From positions 1,580,501 through 1,644,500 of the forward strand of contig NZ_CP016539.2 in NCBI RefSeq assembly GCF_001687605.2: a DNA stretch of 64,000 bases, read 5' to 3'. Position numbers and translations under genes: made by a program. Source of the DNA: Planococcus plakortidis. GTDB taxonomy: Bacteria > Bacillota > Bacilli > Bacillales_A > Planococcaceae. This document shows, piece after piece, positions 9,827 through 18,870 of the stretch (positions within the stretch are counted from its first letter, which is position 1; every line of letters begins with the position of its first letter). The notes below the pieces were generated by a model. It was not told the origin of the DNA. It saw only the letters and a program-made list of their open reading frames with translations, and did no database searches.

Positions 9827-11974
9827 ATGACTGCACCGGATTTCACGAAAATCGATGTTACAAAGCTGGATACGCAAAAATTAGGTGAACGTGGCGATAG
9901 CGCTTTTATGACCAATGAAGGCATTGCCGTGAAACCTTTTTATACTTCTGATGATTTGAATAAAGAACAGGTGAGTTTTCCCGGGTTTGCGCCGAACGTC
10001 CGTGGTCCTTATCCGACAATGTATGTGTCCCGGCCATGGACGGTGCGGCAGTATGCCGGATTCTCCACAGCCGAAGAAAGCAACGCGTTTTACCGACGCA
10101 ATTTGGCGATGGGGCAAAAAGGCTTGTCGGTAGCGTTTGACCTCGCGACACACCGCGGCTATGATTCCGATCACCCCCGGGTTGTCGGGGATGTCGGGAA
10201 AGCGGGAGTGGCGATCGATAGCGTGGAGGATATGAAAATCCTGTTCGACGGCATTCCACTTGATCAAATGTCCGTCTCGATGACGATGAACGGCGCGGTC
10301 GTGCCGATCATGGCGTTTTTCATCGTCGCAGCTGAAGAGCAGGGCGTATCGCCCGAACAACTGGCCGGGACGATACAGAACGATATCCTGAAGGAATACA
10401 TGGTCCGCAACACTTATATCTATCCTCCGGCGATGTCGATGCAAATCATTGCCGATATCTTTAAATATACTTCCAGCCATATGCCGAAATTCAATTCGAT
10501 TTCCATCTCGGGCTATCATATCCAAGAAGCGGGTGCGACGGCGGATATCGAACTTGCCTATACGCTTGCAGATGGATTGGAATATGTCCGGACCGGATTG
10601 GAGGCAGGAATCGGGATCGACCAATTCGCGCCGCGCCTATCGTTCTTCTGGGGCATCGGCATGAACTACTTCATGGAAGTGGCAAAAATGCGTGCCGGAC
10701 GCGAAATCTGGGCGAAGATGATGAAGAGCTTCGATCCGCAAAATGCCAAATCCCTGGCGCTCCGCACCCATTCACAAACTTCCGGGTGGAGCTTGACGGA
10801 GCAGGACCCGTTCAATAATGTAACGCGCACGCTTCTCGAAGCGAACGCTGCGGCAATGGGCCACACGCAATCCTTGCACACGAATGCACTTGACGAAGCG
10901 ATTGCCCTGCCGACGGACTTCTCAGCCCGCATCGCGCGCAATACCCAATTGTTCCTTCAGGAAGAGACGATGATGAACAATACGATTGACCCGTGGGGCG
11001 GATCGTATTATGTCGAAAAACTGACGGAAGAACTAGTGGAAAAAGCATGGGCGTTAATCGAGGAAGTCGAAGAACTCGGCGGCATGGCAAAAGCGATCGA
11101 AACCGGCCTTCCGAAAATGCGTATCGAAGAAGCGGCGGCGAAGAAACAGGCGCAGATCGATTCGAATGAAGAAACGATCATCGGCGTCAACCGTTACCGG
11201 CTGGACCAGGAAGACCCGATCGATATCCTGAATATCGATAACACGATGGTGCGCAAAAAGCAGATCGAACGGCTCGACCGGATGCGTGATACGCGCGATC
11301 AGAAAAAAGTGGAGAAAGCCCTTTTGGAATTGACAAAAGCGGCACAAAGCGGCGAAGACAATATTCTTGCCTGCGCGATTGAAGCAGCTCGCCACCGGGC
11401 ATCACTCGGCGAGATTTCAGATGCCATCGAAAAAGCTTCCGGCAGGCACAAGGCGGTGATCCGTTCAGTGAGTGGCGTATACAGTTCGAACTTCTCCAAC
11501 CAGGAAGAGATGCAGATCGTCAAGCAAATGACGGAAGAATTCATCGAAAACGAAGGCCGCCGCCCGCGCATCTTGATTGCCAAAATGGGGCAGGACGGCC
11601 ATGACCGCGGAGCGAAAGTCATTTCGACCGCATTTGCAGACCTTGGTTTTGATGTCGACATCGGGCCATTGTTCCAGACGCCTGCAGAAACAGCGCAGCA
11701 GGCAGCCGAAAACGATGTCCACGTCATCGGCGTCAGCTCGCTGGCGGCCGGCCATATGACACTGGTGCCGGATCTCGCGGCAGAATTGAAAAAAGTCGGC
11801 CGCGAAGACATTTTGATCGTCGTCGGCGGCGTCATCCCGGCGCAGGATTATGAATTCCTGCGCAATAACGGCGCAAGTGCCATCTTCGGACCAGGGACGG
11901 TCATCCCGGTCGCCGCCCAGAAAGTCATCGAAGAAATCTACGCACGCCTCGGATACGAGGAAGAGGCAGACTGA
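9827..11974 (+). CDS. mutB: Methylmalonyl-CoA mutase large (alpha) subunit
   Basis: Adenosylcobalamin enzyme interconverting (R)-methylmalonyl-CoA and succinyl-CoA, the last step of propionyl-CoA oxidation from Ile, Val and odd-chain acids. The 715-residue chain has the catalytic TIM barrel (blocks [18 protein letters not shown] and [16 protein letters not shown]) and a C-terminal B12 domain with D590-x-H592-x-x-G595, the lower axial ligand motif. It directly follows mutA (TAAATG) and overlaps meaB by one base (TGATG). Confidence 0.97.
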   Translation: MTAPDFTKIDVTKLDTQKLGERGDSAFMTNEGIAVKPFYTSDDLNKEQVSFPGFAPNVRGPYPTMYVSRPWTVRQYAGFSTAEESNAFYRRNLAMGQKGLSVAFDLATHRGYDSDHPRVVGDVGKAGVAIDSVEDMKILFDGIPLDQMSVSMTMNGAVVPIMAFFIVAAEEQGVSPEQLAGTIQNDILKEYMVRNTYIYPPAMSMQIIADIFKYTSSHMPKFNSISISGYHIQEAGATADIELAYTLADGLEYVRTGLEAGIGIDQFAPRLSFFWGIGMNYFMEVAKMRAGREIWAKMMKSFDPQNAKSLALRTHSQTSGWSLTEQDPFNNVTRTLLEANAAAMGHTQSLHTNALDEAIALPTDFSARIARNTQLFLQEETMMNNTIDPWGGSYYVEKLTEELVEKAWALIEEVEELGGMAKAIETGLPKMRIEEAAAKKQAQIDSNEETIIGVNRYRLDQEDPIDILNIDNTMVRKKQIERLDRMRDTRDQKKVEKALLELTKAAQSGEDNILACAIEAARHRASLGEISDAIEKASGRHKAVIRSVSGVYSSNFSNQEEMQIVKQMTEEFIENEGRRPRILIAKMGQDGHDRGAKVISTAFADLGFDVDIGPLFQTPAETAQQAAENDVHVIGVSSLAAGHMTLVPDLAAELKKVGREDILIVVGGVIPAQDYEFLRNNGASAIFGPGTVIPVAAQKVIEEIYARLGYEEEAD

Positions 11975-13041
11975 TGGATCATGAGAAGCAGTCCAGGCAG
12001 GTCATGTCGGGTGTTTCGGATGCTCATGACGGCATGAAAGCATTGCCGAGAAAAAAATTCAAGAAACCGAACAAGAGCCAATTTGATATAGATGAACTCG
12101 CGCGTGGCGTCCAAAGCGGTTCGCGTCTGCATTTAGGGAAGGCAATCACCTTGCTTGAAAGCACCAACCCCGAACACAAAAAGCGCGGCCAGGAATTATT
12201 GAATGTGTTGCTGCCGAAAACGGGCAATAGCATCCGTATCGGCATCACGGGCGTCCCTGGGGCAGGCAAAAGCACGTTCATCGAAACTTTCGGGACAATG
12301 CTGACGGAACTTGGACACCGGGTTGCGGTGCTCGCGATCGACCCGAGCTCCTCCCGGACAGGCGGCAGTATACTCGGCGACAAAACGCGGATGGAAGAAC
12401 TCGCGAGAAACCCGCAGGCATTCATCCGGCCTTCGCCGACAGCGGGTACGCTCGGCGGCGTCCATAAGAAAACGCGCGAGACGATGCTTTTGTGCGAAGC
12501 GGCAGGATATGATGTGATCCTGGTCGAGACGGTCGGGGTCGGCCAGAGCGAAACGCTTGTGCGCGGAATGGTCGACATGTTCCTCTTGTTGGTATTGACA
12601 GGAGCCGGAGATGAACTGCAAGGAATGAAAAAAGGAATTCTGGAATTGGCGGATGCGATGATTGTCCATAAAGCGGATCAGGAAAACTTGCCGCTTGCCA
12701 AGAAAACCGTCCGGGAATACAAACAGATGCTCCATTTCTTGCAGCCGGCGACAGCTGGCTGGACGACACGCCCTTTGGCTGCCTCTTCTCTGGAAGGGAC
12801 CGGCATGCAGGAAATCTGGGAGATGGTCAAGGAATTCGAGCATACGGTGAAAGAAAGCGGCTATTGGAACAAGCGGCGTCAGGAGCAGACACAGGATTGG
12901 TTCCATTCGATGATCACCGATGAATTACTCGGCCGTTTCTACGGGGACCCTGAGCGCAAACAGCAGGTGAGGGAGATGGAACAGCGCATACTCAATGACC
13001 GGCTGACGGTCTCGCAGGCAGTTGCTGAACTGTTCAAGTAA
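11974..13041 (+). CDS. meaB: MeaB/ArgK-type G3E GTPase, mutase chaperone
   Basis: GTPase that gates cofactor loading of methylmalonyl-CoA mutase and protects it from inactivation (family knowledge). 355 residues. Walker A is GVPGAGKST at 93-101, the switch-like block is ETVGVGQSE, and the base-specificity motif reads HKAD rather than NKxD. Its start overlaps the mutB stop, so stoichiometric coupled expression with the mutase is likely. There is no clear terminator behind it; the brxB promoter begins seven bases after its stop. Confidence 0.93.
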   Translation: MDHEKQSRQVMSGVSDAHDGMKALPRKKFKKPNKSQFDIDELARGVQSGSRLHLGKAITLLESTNPEHKKRGQELLNVLLPKTGNSIRIGITGVPGAGKSTFIETFGTMLTELGHRVAVLAIDPSSSRTGGSILGDKTRMEELARNPQAFIRPSPTAGTLGGVHKKTRETMLLCEAAGYDVILVETVGVGQSETLVRGMVDMFLLLVLTGAGDELQGMKKGILELADAMIVHKADQENLPLAKKTVREYKQMLHFLQPATAGWTTRPLAASSLEGTGMQEIWEMVKEFEHTVKESGYWNKRRQEQTQDWFHSMITDELLGRFYGDPERKQQVREMEQRILNDRLTVSQAVAELFK

Positions 13042-13047
13042 GCTTTT

Positions 13048-13076
13048 TTGCAACTGTGCCGCCGTCCTGATATGAT
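13048..13076 (+). promoter_or_regulatory. Sigma-A-type promoter of brxB
   Basis: TTGCAA at 13048-13053, a 17-base spacer, and TATGAT at 13071-13076 lie 31 bases before the brxB start codon. Confidence 0.6.
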
Positions 13077-13106
13077 AAGAACAGCAATAATGAAGGAGTG
13101 GTACAG

Positions 13107-13547
13107 ATGAGCATGGATTTTAATTTCCTGATGAATGATATCGTTACACAAGCCCGTCAAGAACTGACAGACGGTGGCTATACACAACTTGAAACAGCTG
13201 AAGACGTGCAAGAGGCTTTCGCAAAACCCGGCACGAGCCTTGTCATGATCAATTCGGTTTGCGGTTGCGCAGGCGGCATCGCACGCCCGGCTGCTCTTCA
13301 TTCAATCCATTACGATAAACGCCCGGATCACTTGTATACCGTGTTTGCCGGACAGGATAAGGAAGCAACTGCGCAAGCGCGCGCATTGTTCGGAGATGAC
13401 CATTTGCCATCATCACCATCGTTCGCGTTCCTGAAAGACGGTAAATTGGTGGATGAAATCGGCCGCCATGAAATTGAAGGGCACGACCCGATGTCAGTCA
13501 TTACGCATATCCAATCAATTTTCGAAGAGCATTGCGAGGAAATGTAA
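13107..13547 (+). CDS. brxB: Bacilliredoxin BrxB (YqiW/YphP family)
   Basis: Thioredoxin-like protein that removes bacillithiol from mixed disulfides (family knowledge). The active-site CGC sits at residues 52-54 in [13 protein letters not shown], and RHEIEGH is the second signature. 146 residues. The frame extends to GTG 13098, but that codon overlaps the AAGGAG site; ATG 13107 matches the MxMDFN start of YqiW. Monocistronic between its own promoter and terminator; same position as yqiW in B. subtilis. Confidence 0.95.
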
Positions 13548-13551
13548 GAAA

Positions 13552-13580
13552 AAAATGCCCCCGGCAGCGGGGGCATTTTT
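13552..13580 (+). terminator. Intrinsic terminator after brxB
   Basis: ATGCCCCC / GGGGGCAT stem with a short loop, followed by five T. Confidence 0.9.
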
Positions 13581-13601
13581 GTATTTCGAGGAGAGACGAC
13601 T

Positions 13602-14594
13602 ATGAAATTGAAACCTTACCGCATCGGCTACCGGACCATGAAAACGGCGCTCGGGGCCGCCATCGCCATTTATTTGGCACAGTTGATCGGGCTCGACTAT
13701 TACGTATCGGCCGGCATCTTGACGATTTTATGTATCCAGCCCACAAAGAAGAAGTCAGTTCGTGCGGCGTTTTCCCGCTTTGTCGCGAGCATGATCGCCA
13801 TCGGCTTCGCCTTCGTCTTTTTTGAACTGGGCACCTATCATCCTGTCGTGCTCGGCTTCATGATCTTGCTGTTCATCCCGGTACTCGTGAGCTTCGGATT
13901 CTCGGATGGGTTTGTCTCGAGTGCGGTCATCCTGCTGCATCTTTATGACGCTAAGAACCTGACTGGCGGATTATTTCTCAATGAGCTGATGCTGATGGTG
14001 ATCGGCTTCGGGACGGCATTGATCGTCAATATGTATATGCCGAGCATCGAGAAGAAGCTTGATCGTTACAGGGAGGAAGTCGAACGTTTGTATTCGACGA
14101 TTTTCCGGGAAACGACGATTTATTTGCGCCATGGCGAATCGGATTGGACCGGCAAAGAGTTGATGGAATCGGAAAAGCTCATCGAGAAAGCGAAAGCACT
14201 CGCCTATCAGGATGTTGAGAACCATTTGCTTCGCCATGAAAATAAGTATTATCATTATTTTGATATGCGCGAGCAGCAGCTCCAAATTATCGAGCGCATC
14301 TTGCCGAAAATTACGGCACTCCCGGTGATTGTTGGGCAGACGCAGCTCGTCGCTGATTTTTTAGAGGACTTGTCGGAACATGTGCATTCAGGCAATACTG
14401 CAGACCAGTACATCACGAAACTGGATCGGCTGAAAGCGAATTTTGCAGAGATGCCGTTGCCGGACACGCATGAAAAATTCCTCGCGATGGCCGATCTGAA
14501 CGCCATCATTCAGGAGATGGAGACGTATCTTGAAATCAAGCAAAGCTATAAAGGCTTCCATAATAAAAAAGGGCTGAACCCAAGCCCCGCCTAA
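13602..14594 (+). CDS. yqjA: Aromatic acid exporter family (ArAE/DUF939) membrane protein, YqjA-like
   Basis: 330 residues. Four or five hydrophobic segments fall in the first 145 residues, then a soluble helical C-terminal half rich in Glu, Lys and Leu. This matches the YqjA type of aromatic-acid-exporter-like proteins (DUF939); the substrate is unknown. GAGGAGAG lies before ATG 13602. It sits between brxB and a strong terminator, as yqjA does in B. subtilis; the orientation of neighbours and length agree, so the orthology is well supported although the function is not. Confidence 0.85.
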   Translation: MKLKPYRIGYRTMKTALGAAIAIYLAQLIGLDYYVSAGILTILCIQPTKKKSVRAAFSRFVASMIAIGFAFVFFELGTYHPVVLGFMILLFIPVLVSFGFSDGFVSSAVILLHLYDAKNLTGGLFLNELMLMVIGFGTALIVNMYMPSIEKKLDRYREEVERLYSTIFRETTIYLRHGESDWTGKELMESEKLIEKAKALAYQDVENHLLRHENKYYHYFDMREQQLQIIERILPKITALPVIVGQTQLVADFLEDLSEHVHSGNTADQYITKLDRLKANFAEMPLPDTHEKFLAMADLNAIIQEMETYLEIKQSYKGFHNKKGLNPSPA

Positions 14595-14632
14595 AAACAG
14601 CCCGGAGAACATTGGTTCTCCGGGCTGTTTTT
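14593..14632 (+). terminator. Intrinsic terminator after yqjA
   Basis: An 18-bp near-perfect stem (ACAGCCCGGAGAAC with GTTCTCCGGGCTGT) followed by five T. It overlaps the last base of the yqjA stop codon. Confidence 0.92.
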
Positions 14633-14703
14633 GACTGTGCACATGAAAAAAGGACATCTTTTACGCATGATGCATGTAAAGCCGCCCTTCAGCAAATATC
14701 AAA

Positions 14704-14799
14704 TTAAATGACGAAGCTTAAGCCCATCATCAGGCTCGACAGCAGCATCAATCCGACCATTGCGTAGACAATGACTTTACGGAAAGCTTGGTTTCTCAT
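14704..14799 (-). CDS. prli42: Prli42-like stressosome-associated membrane miniprotein
   Basis: A 31-residue protein on the minus strand: basic start MRNQAFRK, then one hydrophobic segment ending LMMGLSFVI. This pattern matches Prli42, the Listeria/Bacillus membrane miniprotein that tethers the stressosome (recognised from memory). AAAGGAG at 14811-14817 is 11 bases from ATG 14799; an upstream in-frame ATG at 14808 is too close to the site. It is transcribed against its neighbours yqjA and mce. A weak hairpin with a T run on the minus strand lies at about 14645-14700. Confidence 0.8.
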   Translation of the reverse strand: MRNQAFRKVIVYAMVGLMLLSSLMMGLSFVI

Positions 14800-14964
14800 G
14801 GATAGCATAGCTCCTTTATTCCTTTACTGTGGCATCATCATACCATATTTCAACCCCAAAATAAACTGGCTTGTCCTTCATTTTCATAATATTCGATAAC
14901 AACTAGAGTTTTTACCTCTGAATGGGTACAATAAAGAGGAAGTCAAAAAAGGAAGTGAATAAGG

Positions 14965-15363
14965 ATGAAGAAAGTAGATCACATCGGAATCGCTGTAAAG
15001 GATTTAGAGCAGGTCCTGCCTTATTACACAGAGACACTCGGGTGTCCGCTGAAGAAAATCGAGGAAGTGGAAGGGCAGCAAGTCAAAGTCGCCTTTATCG
15101 ATGCCGGCAATATCAAACTCGAACTATTGGAACCGATGAGTGAAGACAGCCCGATCCATAAATTCATCGAGAAAAAAGGGGAAGGCATCCACCATATCGC
15201 ATTCGGTGTCGACGGCATCGAAGAACGCATGGCGGAACTTCGTGAAAACGGTGTCAAGTTATTGAGTGAAGAGCCGAAACCGGGCGCAGGCGGGGCAATG
15301 GTCGCGTTCTTGCATCCGAAGTCTTCAAACGGCGTCTTGTATGAACTTTGCGAAAAGAAGTGA
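14965..15363 (+). CDS. mce: Methylmalonyl-CoA epimerase
   Basis: VOC/glyoxalase-fold enzyme converting (S)- to (R)-methylmalonyl-CoA, linking the carboxylase next door to MutAB. 132 residues. The metal ligands are visible as H7 in VDHIGIAV, the HHIAF block near residue 78 and E in LYELCE at the C-terminus. GGAAG lies nine bases before ATG 14965. It is followed after 15 bases by the carboxyltransferase gene. Ortholog of YqjC by position. Confidence 0.93.
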   Translation: MKKVDHIGIAVKDLEQVLPYYTETLGCPLKKIEEVEGQQVKVAFIDAGNIKLELLEPMSEDSPIHKFIEKKGEGIHHIAFGVDGIEERMAELRENGVKLLSEEPKPGAGGAMVAFLHPKSSNGVLYELCEKK

Positions 15364-15378
15364 TGGAGGAGTGGGGAA

Positions 15379-16920
15379 ATGGATATTTATGAGCGCATCA
15401 ATGAGTTGTATGACAGAAAAAGGGAAATCGAATTGGGGGGCGGAGAAGCTCGCATCGACAAGCAACACGAAAAGGGCAAACTGACGGCACGCGAACGCAT
15501 CGACTTATTGCTCGATGAAGGCAGCTTTGTCGAGCTGAGCCCATTTGTCGAGCACCGCACGACCGACTTCGGCATGGGCAAAGGCCCAGGCGAGGGCGTC
15601 GTCACCGGTTACGGTAAAGTGAATGGCCGCCCCGTCTATTTATTTTCACAGGATTTCACCGTGTTCGGCGGTGCGTTGGGTGAAATGCATGCCAAGAAAA
15701 TCGCCAACGTCATGGATATGGCAGCCAAAAACGGCGCGCCTTTCATCGGCTTGAACGACTCCGGTGGTGCCCGCATCCAGGAAGGCGTGTTATCGCTTGA
15801 CGGCTATGGCCATATTTTCTACCGCAATTCAATTTATTCGGGAGTTATCCCGCAAATCTCCGTCATCATGGGGCCATCTGCAGGCGGCGCGGTCTATTCG
15901 CCGGCCATTACCGATTTTGTCTTCATGGTCGACAAAACGAGCCAAATGTTCATCACCGGCCCGAAAGTCATCGAAACGGTCACAGGAGAAAAAATCTCCT
16001 CTGAGGATCTCGGGGGATCACGCGTACATACCGCTATCAGCGGAAATGCCCATTTCCGTTCAGGTTCAGAGCAGGAAGTTTTGGAAATGGTGCGCCAATT
16101 GGTCAGCTATTTGCCGCAGAACAACCAGGAAATGCCGCCGCGTCTTGAAGTCGAAAACGAAGACGATTACCGCCCGGATCTCGCAGATATCGTCCCTTAC
16201 GAAGCGATTCGCCCGTACGATGTCCGGAAAGTGGTCGAACAAGTCGTCGACAAGGACAGCTTCATGGAAGTACAACCGGAGTTCGCACGCAATATCGTCG
16301 TTGGCCTTGCCCGCATCAAAGGGGAGACGGTCGGACTTGTGTGCAACCAGCCGAAAGTGATGGCAGGCGGACTCGATATCGATTCATCCGATAAAGCAGC
16401 ACGCTTTATCCGTTTCTGCGACAGCTTCAATATCCCGCTCATTACGTTCGAAGATGTCACCGGTTTCTTCCCGGGCATCAAACAAGAGCATGGCGGCATC
16501 ATCCGCCACGGGGCAAAAATCCTTTATGCTTATTCGGAAGCGACCGTCCCGAAAATGACGGTCATCTTGCGCAAAGCATACGGCGGTGCCTACGTCGCGC
16601 TCAACTCGAAATCGATCGGCGCGGATTTGGTATTCTCATGGCCGAACGCCGAAATTGCCGTTATGGGGCCGAACGGTGCGGCAAATATCATCTTCGCGCG
16701 TGAAATCGCTGCGAGCGACGATCCGGAAGCGACACGTGCTGCCAAAATCGAAGAGTACCGCGAGAAATTCGCAAACCCGTATGTCGCAGCTTCACGCGGC
16801 ATGGTCGATGACGTCATCGACCCGCGCGAAACACGCATCAAGCTGATCCAGGCACTTGAGATGATGCGCAATAAGAAAGACGAACGGCCAAAGAAAAAAC
16901 ATGGCAATATGCCGCTATAA
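15379..16920 (+). CDS. yqjD: Acyl-CoA (propionyl-CoA) carboxylase, carboxyltransferase subunit
   Basis: 513-residue carboxyltransferase with the paired crotonase-fold halves of PccB/MmdA proteins. Signature stretches are RERIDLLLDEGSF, the first-half oxyanion block GPSAGGAVYSPAITDF and the second-half KAYGGAYVALNSK. It should transfer CO2 from carboxybiotin to propionyl-CoA. No biotin carboxylase or biotin carrier gene is in the window, so its partner must lie elsewhere. GGAGG lies before ATG 15379. Co-transcribed with mce and closed by a terminator. Confidence 0.92.
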   Translation: MDIYERINELYDRKREIELGGGEARIDKQHEKGKLTARERIDLLLDEGSFVELSPFVEHRTTDFGMGKGPGEGVVTGYGKVNGRPVYLFSQDFTVFGGALGEMHAKKIANVMDMAAKNGAPFIGLNDSGGARIQEGVLSLDGYGHIFYRNSIYSGVIPQISVIMGPSAGGAVYSPAITDFVFMVDKTSQMFITGPKVIETVTGEKISSEDLGGSRVHTAISGNAHFRSGSEQEVLEMVRQLVSYLPQNNQEMPPRLEVENEDDYRPDLADIVPYEAIRPYDVRKVVEQVVDKDSFMEVQPEFARNIVVGLARIKGETVGLVCNQPKVMAGGLDIDSSDKAARFIRFCDSFNIPLITFEDVTGFFPGIKQEHGGIIRHGAKILYAYSEATVPKMTVILRKAYGGAYVALNSKSIGADLVFSWPNAEIAVMGPNGAANIIFAREIAASDDPEATRAAKIEEYREKFANPYVAASRGMVDDVIDPRETRIKLIQALEMMRNKKDERPKKKHGNMPL

Positions 16921-16925
16921 ACAGC

Positions 16926-16970
16926 TGCGATCAATCTCTTCCTGTTAAAGGGAAGAGATTGATGCGTTTT
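16926..16970 (+). terminator. Intrinsic terminator after yqjD
   Basis: GATCAATCTCTTCC pairs with GGAAGAGATTGATG around a TGTTAAAG loop, followed by CGTTTT. Confidence 0.85.
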
Positions 16971-17039
16971 GCATGAAGTCAGCAAGGGCTAGAGCTATAA
17001 TAGGAATTGGACTAAATGGAATAGAAGAGGAGTTTTTGA

Positions 17040-18158
17040 ATGAAAACCGATCGCTTATTGGAAGAATTTCTGGAGCTTGTGCAAATCGACTCCGAAACAA
17101 AAGAAGAAGCCGCCATTGCGGAAGTATTGACCACTAAGCTGGAAGCTCTTGGCTTTAGCGTAGTGGAAGACGACTCGAAACAACGCACCGGTCACGGTGC
17201 AGGAAACCTGGTGGCGACACTTGAAGGCACCAAAAAAGAGGCACCGCCGATTTATTTCACCGTACATATGGATACCGTCGTTCCGGGCAAGGGCATCAAG
17301 CCGGAAGTCCGTGACGGCTACGTGTATTCAGACGGCACGACCATCCTCGGCGCTGATGACAAGGCCGGTGTCGCGGCATTATTGGAACTCGCGCGCCACT
17401 TATCAGAAGAAAACGTCGAGCATGGGGACATCCAATTCCTGATCACGGCTGGCGAAGAAAGCGGGTTGGTCGGGGCGAAGGAATTCGACGCCTCCCTGTT
17501 GAAAGCGAAATTCGGCTACGCAGTCGACAGCGACGGCCAGGTCGGCGGCATCGTGACAGCGGCGCCGAACCAAGCGAAGCTGTGGACGACCATCTACGGC
17601 AAGACCGCCCACGCCGGCGTGGCCCCGGAAAAAGGAGTTTCTGCGATCACCATCGCGTCAAAAGCGATCGCTCGCATGAAACTCGGCCGTATCGATGAAG
17701 AGACGACCGCCAACATCGGGCGTTTCGAAGGCGGCAAAGCGACCAATATCGTCTGTGACGAAGTCCATATCCTGTCTGAAGCGCGTTCGATCAGTGAAGA
17801 CAAATTGGCTGGCCAAACGGCGCATATGGAATCCGTTTTTGAAGAAGTCGCCAAGGAAATGGGCGGGCGTGCAGAGACAGACGTCCAGCTCATGTACCCA
17901 GGCTTCCGCTTTGATGAGATGGACCCTGTCGTGGATATCGCGAAAGCCGCAGCAGAACGCATCGGCCGCCCGTCGCCTGTCCTCACGAGCGGCGGCGGAA
18001 GCGATGCCAATATCATCAACGGCCACGGCGTCCCGACGGTCAATCTATGTGTTGGCTATGAAGAAATCCACACGACGAACGAGCGCATGCCGGTCCTGGA
18101 GCTCGAGAAACTGACCGAGCTACTAGTCGAAATCGTTAAAGAAGCAGCTACACGTTAA
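17040..18158 (+). CDS. yqjE: M20 metallopeptidase, tripeptidase-T-like (YqjE)
   Basis: Zinc aminopeptidase-type hydrolase, 372 residues, related to peptidase T. Visible metal-site motifs are FTVHMDTV, LGADDKAG, AGEESGLVG and the C-terminal YEEIHTTNERM; the dimerisation domain lies about 180-290. Cytosolic (no signal peptide). GAAGAGGAG precedes ATG 17040. Its own terminator follows. Conserved neighbour of yqjD in Bacilli; it probably trims peptides feeding the adjacent amino-acid catabolism, an inference from context only. Confidence 0.9.
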   Translation: MKTDRLLEEFLELVQIDSETKEEAAIAEVLTTKLEALGFSVVEDDSKQRTGHGAGNLVATLEGTKKEAPPIYFTVHMDTVVPGKGIKPEVRDGYVYSDGTTILGADDKAGVAALLELARHLSEENVEHGDIQFLITAGEESGLVGAKEFDASLLKAKFGYAVDSDGQVGGIVTAAPNQAKLWTTIYGKTAHAGVAPEKGVSAITIASKAIARMKLGRIDEETTANIGRFEGGKATNIVCDEVHILSEARSISEDKLAGQTAHMESVFEEVAKEMGGRAETDVQLMYPGFRFDEMDPVVDIAKAAAERIGRPSPVLTSGGGSDANIINGHGVPTVNLCVGYEEIHTTNERMPVLELEKLTELLVEIVKEAATR

Positions 18159-18175
18159 TCAAACCAAAATAACTG

Positions 18176-18216
18176 CCCCGACAGGCCATTACACATGGCT
18201 TATCGGGGTATTTTTT
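18176..18216 (+). terminator. Intrinsic terminator after yqjE
   Basis: CCCCGACAGGCCA pairs with TGGCTTATCGGGG (two wobble positions), then six T. Confidence 0.88.
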
Positions 18217-18870
18217 AGTACTGGAGATTACGCTGCAAGGGGATGGGGCGAGTGTTGCATCGCTTTTCTCACTAGTGCTCAATCCATTGTGCCTCGTTTT
18301 TCTGTGATCGGGCATCACATGAAAAGCGTTGCTCAACTCTCGCTATGCTCCAGCTTCGCAAATGAATGGACTCGGCTTCCCCTCGCCATCCATTCGCCCC
18401 TTTCCGCTGCATCTCTAATTTTAGAGATGCAATATAATTCATTACGTAACGAAGTAAATACATATAGTTTTGTTCAGCCTTGGAAATACAAATTGAACAG
18501 CACACGGAACTTCTCTGTAATTATCAAGTCCAGCTAAGCGTCGCCACCAGCGGATGAAGTCAACCAATAGTGATACTTCTTTGCACTCAATATCCAATGA
18601 AATCTAAAGCCGAACCGCGCATAAGGGCGAGCCGACGCAATAAGACAAGTGCTCTTCTTGGCTTATTGCCAATGGCCAGCCCAAAGCGGGAGGCGACTAT
18701 TTAATAGATGAAACAAACAATAATCAGTACACCACGCTCACAAGTCTAACTAAGCTTATAACTAGCGAACATACAAGCAGTAACGGTGCTCCATGCTCCA
18801 CATCAAAAGGTGAACAGGATGCCTGTTCGCCTATTTTTTGATACACTGAAAGAAAAAGGAAAGCGAAGCG
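18217..18870. other. 654-base gene-free stretch with a repeat-like hairpin
   Basis: No reading frame here has a ribosome site or a recognisable product. GCATAAGGGCGAGCCGACGC at 18619-18638 resembles the tail of the bkdAB-bkdB repeats. It is followed by CAATAAGACAAG ... CTTGGCTTATTG, an 11-bp hairpin with one mismatch. In B. subtilis yqjF and yqjG occupy this interval, so the stretch may be what replaced them. Confidence 0.4.

Noticed and set aside
18289-18537. 82-codon frame in the yqjE-dinB gap
   Set aside because: No ribosome site, no recognisable product and it lies in repeat-like DNA.
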